DNA of 6,070 nucleotides, taken from assembly GCA_021827245.1 (NCBI GenBank), contig JAKAWN010000411.1:1-6070 (forward strand), read 5' to 3'. The notes under the pieces are model-generated. The model was not told the origin of the DNA. It saw only the letters and a program-made list of their open reading frames with translations, and searched no databases. The translations under genes and the position numbers were made by a program. Every line of letters starts with the position of its first letter. The first letter of the stretch is position 1. The DNA comes from Acidobacteriota bacterium. Lineage in GTDB: Bacteria > Acidobacteriota > Terriglobia > UBA7540. Below, piece by piece: positions 1 through 6,070 of the stretch.

Positions 1-139
1 CCAAGCGCCTTTGGCCGAGGCACCAATCAAGCCTGTAACCGTGCGCGCCTTTCGAGTAAGCTTGTAGCTTATCCTAAAGATGAATCAGCTCCAGGAAGCG
101 ATGGTGCGCGTCGTGGCAGCCCCCCGGCCACAGCCCTGA
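1..139. other. Short stretch with no supported gene
   Basis: This stretch lies downstream of the permease remnant and I see no convincing gene in it. Positions 57-71 form a small perfect hairpin (TAAGCT, loop TGT, AGCTTA), but there is no T-run on either side, so I do not call it a terminator. The plus-strand frame from base 1 stays open to about 165, but its translation is low-complexity and resembles nothing I know. A short minus-strand frame at the left edge is also open but has no credible start. Confidence 0.4.
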
Positions 140-823
140 CTATTCATAGCGGAGGGCCACCATAGGGTCCACTTTTGCCGCGCGGCGTGCGGGGATGTAG
201 CAGGCCAGCAGCGCGACGGCGGTCAGGATCAGCGAGACCACAACAAATGTCAGCGGGTCGGTTGGCTTCACCCCGTAAAGTAGGCTCGACAAGAAGCGTG
301 TCAGAGCCAGCGCACAGACAATGCCAATAGCAACGCCAATCAGCGCCAGTTTAAGCCCTTGCCGGACGACCATCCTCAGAACGTCGGCTTTCTGTGCTCC
401 CAGAGCCATGCGAATCCCTATTTCGTGGGTGCGTTGCCGCATCCAGTAGGAAAGCACGCCATAGATTCCCACCGCAGTCAGTACAATGGCTATCAAAGCG
501 AAGGTTCCAATCAACTGCAGGACAAACCGCCTCGCTGCGGATTCCGCAGCCACCCATTGGTTCATCGTCCTGATGTCCGTAATTGGTTGATCCGGATCAA
601 CGCTCCAAACCGCCTTTTCGATGAGTGGAATTAAGGACGACGGTTCAGATTTGGCGCGGACGACAAGGGACATTTCATTCGACGGCCATTGTGAATATGG
701 CATGTAGAGTTCCGACGCTGGCGGAACGTCTAGCCCGAGCTGGCGAACATCGCCGACGACTCCTACAATCTCCAATTGCTTCGTCTCAAACTGAACTGTG
801 GTCCCTTTGGGGAGAACGAGCGT
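140..823 (-). pseudogene. MacB/FtsX-type ABC transporter permease, C-terminal remnant
   Basis: This is the 3' end of an inner-membrane permease of the MacB/FtsX superfamily, of the large kind with a MacB-type periplasmic domain. Counting from the TTG at 775, residues 1-70 match the end of the periplasmic domain ([15 protein letters not shown] is a hallmark string). Three membrane segments follow at about 84-111, 141-162 and 174-196. Between the first two lies the FtsX signature [13 protein letters not shown] (116-128). The end, [16 protein letters not shown], is the usual C-terminus. Related permeases have about 400 to over 800 residues, so roughly three quarters are missing here. The frame stays open upstream to a stop at 836-838, and the likely homologous residues [15 protein letters not shown] extend to about 815-820, so the TTG is not the natural start. 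No initiation signal is seen. The upstream part has been replaced by an aldo/keto reductase fragment in another frame. I infer a non-functional remnant; the family call is firm. Confidence 0.88.
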
Positions 824-1067
824 ACGACTGAATGACTATAACGACCTTCTCGCGATCACGATGTGCGACGCGCCTGAGTGCCCGACCGAAGTCCGACGGA
901 CGCGGAAAGACAGGTGCGCGCAACGCCCCCCAGTAGAAAAGGTTCAACCCTCGGTCGAAGGCACGCTCGAGCTCGTTACCTGAGATCCCGTAGGAAGCCG
1001 CAAGGCCGAGCGGCACGGCGTCTAGGTCGGTGGGACCGAATTTAACTCGGGTCCAAGAGCAAGACAT
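786..1067 (-). pseudogene. Aldo/keto reductase-like protein, N-terminal fragment
   Basis: The 93-codon frame begins at ATG 1067 behind a G-rich ribosome site. Residues 8-83 look like the start of an aldo/keto reductase barrel: FGPTDLDAVPLGLAASYGIS (10-29) resembles the first strand, ERAFDRGLNLFYWG (34-47) the first helix and second strand, and [13 protein letters not shown] (72-84) the third strand. The usual catalytic Asp and Tyr of the DTAxxYG region are not present; FYWG stands there, which I believe occurs in a divergent subgroup whose activity I cannot state. Full-length relatives have about 280-340 residues. Resemblance stops at about residue 84; the last residues (PQRDHSSV) are the permease sequence read in the wrong frame, up to a TGA at 786-788. 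So about 70% of the gene is gone. Alternatives for the family are few, but the fragment is short. Confidence 0.72.
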
Positions 1068-1074
1068 GGCGTTT

Positions 1075-1080
1075 CCCCCC
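1075..1080 (-). promoter_or_regulatory. G-rich ribosome binding site of the reductase fragment
   Basis: On the minus strand GGGGGG followed by AAACGCC stands directly before the ATG at 1067, a spacing of 7 bases. It is not a textbook AGGAGG but is purine-rich and well placed. It supports the chosen start and suggests that the 5' end of this gene is native, with the damage limited to its 3' part. Confidence 0.45.
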
Positions 1081-1121
1081 AGCGTGATTGATCCGTTTAC
1101 TTAAGCGGAGCCGAATTCAAC

Positions 1122-1149
1122 ATTATAGCGTGGATAAATCCGCCAAATC
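1122..1149 (-). promoter_or_regulatory. Candidate sigma-70 type promoter for the leftward reductase
   Basis: The minus strand carries a perfect -10 hexamer TATAAT (bases 1127 to 1122). Sixteen bases upstream is GATTTG, a poor -35 match. Predicted transcription would start near 1115 and give a leader of about 48 bases before the ATG at 1067. The spacer contains the palindrome GGATAAATCC (1132-1141, plus-strand reading), which could be an operator half-site or chance. The -10 is the only strong element, so confidence is moderate. Confidence 0.4.
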
Positions 1150-1194
1150 TTTGAAGCGAACCGGTCACCAGCTCGGAGTCCTTCGGGCATTTGG

Positions 1195-1218
1195 ATTCGA
1201 GATACCGATGTATCGAAT
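1195..1218. repeat. Imperfect inverted repeat (possible operator)
   Basis: The left arm is ATTCG then ATAC, split by a two-base bulge (AG at 1200-1201). The loop is CGAT (1206-1209) and the right arm is GTATCGAAT (1210-1218). This gives nine paired bases. It lies between the two divergent genes, about 214 bases before the ATPase start, a sensible place for a regulator site, but no T-run follows and no partner regulator is in view. Function is inferred only from position and symmetry. Confidence 0.35.
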
Positions 1219-1416
1219 TGTATGGATGATTCAGTCCGGTTGGTCGCTAGCCGGAAGTTGGTCCAAAGCGTTGCAGGCCACACCCCCCTCATCACCCGTC
1301 GCCTACTAATAAAGTTAAGCCCCTACTACCTTTCTCTGTCACCCCACCGAAAACACTCCACTTTGCTATCAAACTTCGGGCAGGAAGACTGGCACCAATC
1401 CCCGCCACGAATTACC

Positions 1417-1424
1417 AGGAGGAG
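1417..1424 (+). promoter_or_regulatory. Strong Shine-Dalgarno fixing the start of the SbcC-like ATPase
   Basis: AGGAGGAG ends seven bases before ATG 1432. It is a near-perfect anti-16S match at near-ideal spacing. It decides the start: the upstream in-frame ATG at 1222 has no such site, and the protein from 1432 begins with a typical SMC/SbcC first strand (MRLSVLRLRGI). Confidence 0.85.
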
Positions 1425-1431
1425 ATTTTTC

Positions 1432-3579
1432 ATGCGGCTCTCAGTCCTTCGACTACGAGGAATCTCCGAAGCCTTCCCTAACGAAATTTCCGTTGACTTC
1501 GACAACCTTGGTCGCGGCCTTATTGCCATCGTAGGGGAAAATGGCGCCGGCAAATCCACCCTGATTGGCTCCATCTTTGCCGCATTGTTTCGTCAACTGC
1601 CCGGCCAGAAGCGTTCGCTCTATGACTTCGCCACCCACCCCCAGCCAGAAATCGACCTTACATTCAGTGTCAACGGCGCTCGCTACCGGTCGCTCCTCAA
1701 GCTCGACCCCAAGGCTCGTCAGATGGAAAGCTATCTGTTTAATTCAGAAGGAGTGCCACTGACCAACGGCAAGAAGGAACCATTCGAGGAGTTGGTCCGC
1801 AAGTTCGTCGGCACCCCCGAATTCTTCCTTTCCTCCATCTTCTCGAGCCAAAAGCGGACAGGGAACTTTCTATCGCTTGACCGGAGCGAGCGTAAGGAGC
1901 TGTTCATTCGCGAACTGCTCGGGCTCGACCGCCTGCGATTGATTGCGGCCGCGGCCAAGGACAAGGCAGAAGAAACGGCCAAGGGCACAATTGATCTTGA
2001 AGGCCAGGCGAAGAGTTTGAGGGAGTTGGTGGAGGCTGAGGTTGAAGATCCCGCGGAAATTGAGGCTCACCTTCAAGACTTATCATCGCGACTTGAGCGG
2101 CTGGAGGCCGATAAGGGCACGGCACAGGAGCACCTTCTTGAAATTCATGCAGCAGATGCCAATCGGAAGCCGCTGATGGCCGAAGTCGTAAGTCTGAGAC
2201 AGCGCTTGCGCAAGACCGATGCGGAGATCACGGAAACCAAACGTCAGATCGCGCGTGATGAGAGTCTCTTATCCGGCAAGAAGGATCTCGCCAATTTAAC
2301 AGAACGGGAGGCGGCACTTGTTGCTCGTATTGAGGAAGTGCATCGTCAGATTCGGGAAACTCAAGGGCTCGAGGTGAATAATCGCGAGACCAAGCGTACT
2401 GTCCAGGCCCTGGATGCCGAACTGATAGCCAACATCGCCGAGCTTGAGCGTCTGCGAGTCGAGCGTGAGGAGTTGGCGATCGTTCCCTGCCGAGGCGAAG
2501 GTCCGTACGCATCCTGCCCGAAAATCCGACGAGCCATCGAAGCAGGCGAGAGGATCCCGACACTCGAGGGCGGCGTCGCGACACTCGCACTCGAAGTCGA
2601 GGTCCAGCGCAGCTCGCTGATTCAGATTGCCACACCGTCCTCCAAACTCACCCGGACGCTTGAGGGCTGCGAGCGGGAGCGAAGGGCGATCGATCAGGAG
2701 CGGCAACAGTATGAGGAATTGCGCGCCGTCGAGGCGCGGCGGGACGAACGGCTCAAGGCTATGGAGCGCATGGCTCAGGGCCGAGCGGAAGTTACCGCGG
2801 AGTTGGCAAGGAAGGAATCCGCGCTCTCCGCATTCCCTGATCTCGACGGCAAGATGCAGGCTTCACGACAAGAATTAGAAGCCGTGGACCGGCTGATCGT
2901 CTCCAGCCGCTACGAACGGGACAGTCTTATCGCGCGCCAGGCACAAATCAAGCAGCGTCGGGAGCAGCAGGAGGCGGCGCGGACTCGCCTGGCCCAGGTC
3001 GCGGCCGAACTCGGCACGGCGAGGACTGAGATGGAAGACTACACCTACCTCGCCAGGGTCTTTGGTCCAGACGAGATCCAGCTCTGCGAAATCCAGGCAG
3101 CTGGACCTGAAGTCTCGGCCCTGGTCAATGCTTTGCTTGAAGGCTGCTTCGACAACAAGTTCGAAATCCGATTCCGGACGCAGCGTCCCAAAGCGGATGG
3201 CCGCGGCATGGTGGACGATTTTGACATCGAGGTTCGGAATAAGAACCTTGACCGCACGTGTTTGGTGGACGAGCTTTCAGGTGGACAATTCGTGCTGGTC
3301 AACGAGGCCGTGAACCTCGGCATCGCCATTTACAACATGCGGCAGGGCGAGGGAATCCGATACGAAACGTTATTTCGGGACGAAACCGTAGGCGCTCTCG
3401 ATTCGGCCAACGCCAAGGAGTATGTCCACATGCTCCGACGCGCGATGGACCTCGGCGGGTTTCATCACGCGATCTTTATTTGCCATACGCCTCTCGTTTG
3501 GGGATTGGCGGATCGCATTCTTTCGGTCGGCGGAGGCTGCGCGGCCATGGGTGATCAGCAAATAGCCGCTAACGATTGA
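1432..3579 (+). CDS. SbcC/Rad50-like SMC-family ATPase with central Cys hook
   Basis: This 715-residue protein is a complete ABC-type ATPase of the SbcC/Rad50 branch. Members bind and tether DNA ends and, with an SbcD/Mre11 nuclease, process them in the cytoplasm. The N-lobe carries Walker A GENGAGKST (35-43, Lys41) and a likely Q-loop Gln140. Two long coiled-coil arms (about 165-350 and 363-535) flank a turn with Cys353 and Cys362, in the context VPCRGEGPYASCP, exactly at the midpoint. This matches a zinc hook in position but is Cys-X8-Cys, not the classical Cys-X2-Cys. The C-lobe has signature LSGGQ (615-619), a Walker B region TLFRDETVGALD (646-657, Asp650 and Glu651), and switch His685. 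Walker B is unusual in having FRDET where most have LLDEP. It is shorter than E. coli SbcC (about 1050 residues), close in size to DndD-like or phage gp46-type proteins. No SbcD partner lies in the window; downstream is a convergent DUF499 remnant. All motifs appear intact, so it is probably functional. A specific gene name is not justified. Confidence 0.93.
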   Translation: MRLSVLRLRGISEAFPNEISVDFDNLGRGLIAIVGENGAGKSTLIGSIFAALFRQLPGQKRSLYDFATHPQPEIDLTFSVNGARYRSLLKLDPKARQMESYLFNSEGVPLTNGKKEPFEELVRKFVGTPEFFLSSIFSSQKRTGNFLSLDRSERKELFIRELLGLDRLRLIAAAAKDKAEETAKGTIDLEGQAKSLRELVEAEVEDPAEIEAHLQDLSSRLERLEADKGTAQEHLLEIHAADANRKPLMAEVVSLRQRLRKTDAEITETKRQIARDESLLSGKKDLANLTEREAALVARIEEVHRQIRETQGLEVNNRETKRTVQALDAELIANIAELERLRVEREELAIVPCRGEGPYASCPKIRRAIEAGERIPTLEGGVATLALEVEVQRSSLIQIATPSSKLTRTLEGCERERRAIDQERQQYEELRAVEARRDERLKAMERMAQGRAEVTAELARKESALSAFPDLDGKMQASRQELEAVDRLIVSSRYERDSLIARQAQIKQRREQQEAARTRLAQVAAELGTARTEMEDYTYLARVFGPDEIQLCEIQAAGPEVSALVNALLEGCFDNKFEIRFRTQRPKADGRGMVDDFDIEVRNKNLDRTCLVDELSGGQFVLVNEAVNLGIAIYNMRQGEGIRYETLFRDETVGALDSANAKEYVHMLRRAMDLGGFHHAIFICHTPLVWGLADRILSVGGGCAAMGDQQIAAND

Positions 3580-3598
3580 GGCTGGCAGCCGCCTTTCC

Positions 3599-3619
3599 CG
3601 AGGATGCCGCCTATCCTCG
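3599..3619. terminator. Hairpin in the convergent gap, possible weak terminator
   Basis: CGAGGAT (3599-3605) pairs perfectly with ATCCTCG (3613-3619) around a seven-base loop, 20 bases after the ATPase stop. Neither strand has the T-run of a classical intrinsic terminator. It lies between two genes that converge, where a bidirectional stop would be useful. The structure is seen; the function is a guess. The rest of 3580-3688 holds nothing I recognise. Confidence 0.28.
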
Positions 3620-3688
3620 ATCGACGGAGGAGTCATACAACCGTTGTCGGCATCGCCATCGAAGATATCCATTAAGCCCCTCTATAAA

Positions 3689-5956
3689 CTACTTGATTAA
3701 GTCAGATTCGCGGAGTGGCTCCAGCACCCCATTTTGGAGCTTGTGCTTATCGAAGCCGTCGACGGATTCTGCGTGGACGGTCACGGTGACCTTGCCGGCC
3801 AAGTCAGCGAGGTTCGCGATGGCGTTCCATGCCGAGAACAACTGATTGCGGTCAGCCGTGAAGTTAATCTCGACGGACTTATCAGGAGCAGCGCCACCCG
3901 AGGGTGAGGTGCCCGGAACTCCGCTTGGCGAGCCAAGCGTCGGAGTAAGGATTAGCGGAGGTCCACTCCCAGGCCCAACTGATGTCACGCTCGTGGGCTC
4001 GGCGCCCGGTGTGGTCGGCGGAGGCTCCGTCACAGGCACCGCTGCCGGCATCATCAGGAAGCCGGACTCTAAGTCGATCTCATCCTCGCCGACGGCGGTA
4101 TGAAAACGTACGCGGGCTATTGGTACTTGGTATTTACCGTCTCCGCCGAGCGCAGGAGTCGAGCCCGAGTAGTAGCCAAAGAAATCATCGGCAATGCCCT
4201 TGGCAATCGCCTTCTTCACGACGGCGCTGCTAACCAGCCTTGGGAAGCCGAGGAACGAATAGAAGCCGTCAACCACGTCGGCGGCTTTGATTCCGAGCGT
4301 GGGCGGTGTGCCTTCGCCGAGTTTGAACAGCTCGATGATCTTGCTTGTGTTGACCGTCGTGAAAACACGACGCTGAAGATCAACCAGCAATTCCATCATC
4401 CGGTCATGTACTCGTGCCTGCTTCTTTTCGTTCAGCGTGGTTTGTAATGGGCGGCCGCCCACAGCGGCAACGTCGATCACGATGCCATCCGTGGTGACTT
4501 TGGGCAGCCAAACCTCCGCGTAGAGTTTTAGCAAACCCGATTCCGCTGCCGCGCTTTCAGTTCGCTCCCGTTCGCGCAACTGCGATTTTTGTTCGTCCGT
4601 CAGGTTCAGTTGTTTTGATTTCTCCTGCACATGCTCAATTGCGAGAAGGTAACGGACGGCGCGGCGAAGAATCTCTATTTGTTCCGCTGCGGGAACGGCC
4701 ACCCCAAGTCCGTTGCGATATTTTCGCGGAGAGCTCCCGCAATTCTCAAATATTTCCTTGGCCGCTGCCTCGCGCCCGCTGCGCGCGTCGGTGCCGAAGC
4801 TCAAGGGCATATAGGCAATCAGAAATGACGGTTCCTTGTCTGGAATGTCTCCAGACTTCGCTTTCCAGATGACCGCATTCCGGCCGGTGATCCTCGCCTC
4901 CAGCATCTCCTTGATGCGCTCTTCCACTTGGCGCTCGTCCCGACCGACTGCATCCGACTCCTGCTCGATGAGCAAGGTGACGTTGGGGTCCTTCTTGAAG
5001 TAATACCGGACACCGTCGAAGTGCAGGTAGAGGCATTGTTCTTTCAATTCCTTTAGGCAGGCGAGTGCGGTGGTGCTGTCCAGCTCCGGCCCCACACAGA
5101 CCGAGAGTAAGTCGGCTTCAGTGATTCCGGGTGGAAGGAATTCCGTACCGTTCGCGCCATCGCGCCGCCGGCCGCCGAAGGAATACATCATGATCGCCGT
5201 GGCCAGCCGGAAAGCGGCCCGCTTGCCGGTCTCTGACGGACTCTCCTTCGCTCGCCGGTCATCAATCCGGCGCGCGCGAGCGTTGGCCCCGATCAAGTCG
5301 TGCTCCAACACGGCCTGATAGTCCGCCTGCTGCCCGACTTCCTTGAAGAAAGCCAAGCGGACCTCGGCGTCGTAGATGGGTACGTCACCCGGCCCTAGCA
5401 CAGCGCGGCTCTTTCCTTCGCGGTGTGCGGCGCGAAGGCACGCCGCCAAAAAACGCAAGGCGCCGCGAGTACGCTGGAAGTCGGGGATTGCCGCCCATTG
5501 TTCCCGCATCACATCGATCAACGCCGGATGAAATGGGTATGCGGCGCGCACGCGCTCCCGCAAGGCGAGTCCTTCTTCTTCCGCCTGCTGCTCAGCGGCT
5601 CTACCTTTGGCGTACCCGCGCTTCATCTGCGTCACGATGTCCTGGTACGCCATCGCCGCAGGTGAGGCCTCTTCCGGCGTTGGGATGCGGGCGAGCAGAC
5701 GACGCTGGATCACCGACAACACTTCCTTGCCTTCAACCGGCTCGCGCAACTGATCTTTGCGCGCTGCCAGGTGGTCAACGGTCTGAAGCAGGTTGGTGTA
5801 CTCCAGCGACTCGCGCTTGCTGGACTGAAGCGAGAACACCAGGGCGGTGTTGGTCGTATTGCCCACGGCAACCGTAAGCCGGTGCAGGAAGGTCAGGGTT
5901 TCATCTCGCAATGTTGTCTGATGGATCTTCACCCCGCCGGTGCTATACAGAGCGTC
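3689..5956 (-). pseudogene. DUF499 (COG1483) AAA+-type ATPase, lacking its N-terminal P-loop part
   Basis: The frame runs 747 codons from a GTG at 5932 and stays open eight codons further, to a stop at 5957-5959. DUF499 proteins are large predicted ATPases (about 1000 residues or more) found in defence islands with DUF1156 methyltransferases and helicases. Residues 10-50 match the strand after Walker B (ALVFSLQSS, 30-38). YPFHP (132-136) and FQRTRGALR (152-160) are conserved helical-lid motifs, and GVRYYFKKDPN (307-317) a winged-helix-like element. A Pro/Gly/Thr/Ser-rich linker (629-682) leads to the conserved C-terminal domain (683-747). No Walker A or B is present: roughly 250-300 residues are missing. 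The GTG has no proper ribosome site, and a transposase end abuts the break. I infer a 5'-truncated gene. The lack of internal stops suggests recent damage, or that the remnant is still read from the mobile element. Confidence 0.83.
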
Positions 5957-6070
5957 TTAAGTAATACAGCATAATTTGCGTAAAACACGGTTCGGATGTT
6001 TCCAAGCTTCCATCTGTGCGCTTACGGCTGCGGTCAGGTTTTCGAGCTTGGGAAAGTATTCGTTATGAGT
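5948..6070 (-). mobile_element. End of an insertion sequence abutting the DUF499 remnant
   Basis: The transposase stop is followed within about ten bases by sequence that reads as DUF499, so the element must end at about 5944-5957. TA dinucleotides at 5944-5945 and 5946-5947 fit the TA target of IS630 elements. The other end is outside the window, so terminal repeats and the target duplication cannot be shown. The boundary is an estimate. Confidence 0.5.
5957..6070 (-). CDS. Transposase C-terminus, probably IS630 family (partial)
   Basis: Thirty-seven codons are open from the window edge at 6070 to a TAA at 5957-5959. The peptide begins THNEYFPKLENL and ends EAWKHPNRVLRKLCCIT. The pattern THNxxFxxLxxLxxAV, then a Trp, then a basic VLRxLC tail, resembles the C-terminal end of IS630-type DDE transposases, after the last catalytic Glu. 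IS630 elements move by cut-and-paste into TA dinucleotides. The catalytic residues lie outside the window, so activity cannot be judged. It runs in the same direction as the DUF499 remnant, so read-through into it is possible. The family is inferred from a short peptide; another DDE family is possible. Confidence 0.62.
   Translation of the reverse strand, partial: THNEYFPKLENLTAAVSAQMEAWKHPNRVLRKLCCIT

Larger units (their letters stand above)
1068..1431. other. Divergent intergenic region, no gene seen
   Basis: These 364 bases separate the leftward reductase fragment from the rightward ATPase gene. The ATPase frame is open back to an ATG at 1222, but the 70 extra codons give a Ser/Arg/Leu-rich stretch with no resemblance to ATPase N-termini and no ribosome site. 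Other open frames here (plus 1088-1309, minus 1101-1295) resemble nothing I know. In particular no end of an SbcD/Mre11 nuclease gene is visible where such a partner is often found. The region holds the leftward promoter candidate, an inverted repeat at 1195-1218, and the ATPase Shine-Dalgarno. I found no convincing rightward promoter. Confidence 0.6.

Noticed and set aside
1..165. Plus-strand open frame from the left edge, and a minus-strand edge frame reading RKARTVTGLIGASAKGAW
   Set aside because: Neither resembles a family I know; the first overlaps the permease 3' end and the second has no credible start codon and is cut by the window.
1097..1105. Nine bases (TTACTTAAG) shared with the minus strand at the transposase stop (5956-5964), suggesting a second insertion-sequence end
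   Set aside because: The match does not extend clearly beyond nine bases and no transposase-like coding is seen nearby; chance is enough.
1222..1431. A 70-residue N-terminal extension of the SbcC-like ATPase from ATG 1222
   Set aside because: The extension is not protein-like and has no ribosome site, while ATG 1432 has a near-perfect Shine-Dalgarno and starts exactly at the family's first strand.
2228..2706. Two 135-136 codon minus-strand open frames inside the ATPase coiled coil
   Set aside because: They lie wholly inside the well-supported ATPase gene and have no recognisable domains.
3846..4103. Plus-strand open frame rich in Gly and Pro opposite the DUF499 linker
   Set aside because: It is the complementary shadow of the low-complexity linker and has no independent coding support.
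5425..5877. 150-codon plus-strand open frame opposite DUF499
   Set aside because: The DUF499 frame on the other strand shows clear conserved motifs here; the opposite frame is an Arg/Pro/Ala-rich GC shadow.
1..6070. tRNA, rRNA, CRISPR array or riboswitch
   Set aside because: No cloverleaf, regularly spaced repeat or recognisable riboswitch core was found by eye; a covariance-model scan would be decisive.

Overview
The window looks like a decaying accessory region from a GC-rich bacterial chromosome. The only lineage hint is weak: the MacB/FtsX-type permease remnant at the left resembles the large permeases that are heavily multiplied in Acidobacteria and some related soil phyla. Of the protein-coding material, only one gene is complete (an SbcC/Rad50-like ATPase). 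Everything else is a fragment: a permease 3' end, an aldo/keto reductase 5' end, a DUF499 ATPase without its N-terminus, and the 3' end of a transposase.

Layout. 1-139: no gene that I can support. 140 to about 823 (minus): C-terminal quarter of an ABC transporter permease. It is joined at about 812-825 to the N-terminal ~84 codons of an aldo/keto reductase (start at 1067, minus), in a different frame, so both genes are broken at one junction. 1068-1431: a 364-base divergent intergenic region with a candidate minus-strand promoter (perfect TATAAT), an imperfect inverted repeat, and a very strong Shine-Dalgarno for the rightward gene. 1432-3579 (plus): a 715-residue SbcC/Rad50-like ABC ATPase with a central Cys-X8-Cys hook and all the nucleotide-binding motifs. 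3580-3688: convergent gap with a 7-bp hairpin. 3689-5956 (minus): long open remnant of a DUF499 (COG1483) AAA+-type ATPase, lacking the Walker A/B part. 5957-6070 (minus): C-terminal end of a probable IS630-family transposase, running off the window, whose insertion or a linked deletion seems to have removed the front of the DUF499 gene.

How the parts relate. SbcC/Rad50-like ATPases act on DNA ends, usually with an SbcD/Mre11 nuclease. DUF499 ATPases are known mainly from defence islands, where they sit with DUF1156-type DNA methyltransferases and helicases. Here the two are convergent, no nuclease or methyltransferase is visible, and the DUF499 gene is decapitated. The evidence therefore favours an eroded defence or DNA-processing island over an intact new system. 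Two chimeric junctions within 6 kb show strong rearrangement, or, if this is a metagenome contig, possible misassembly.
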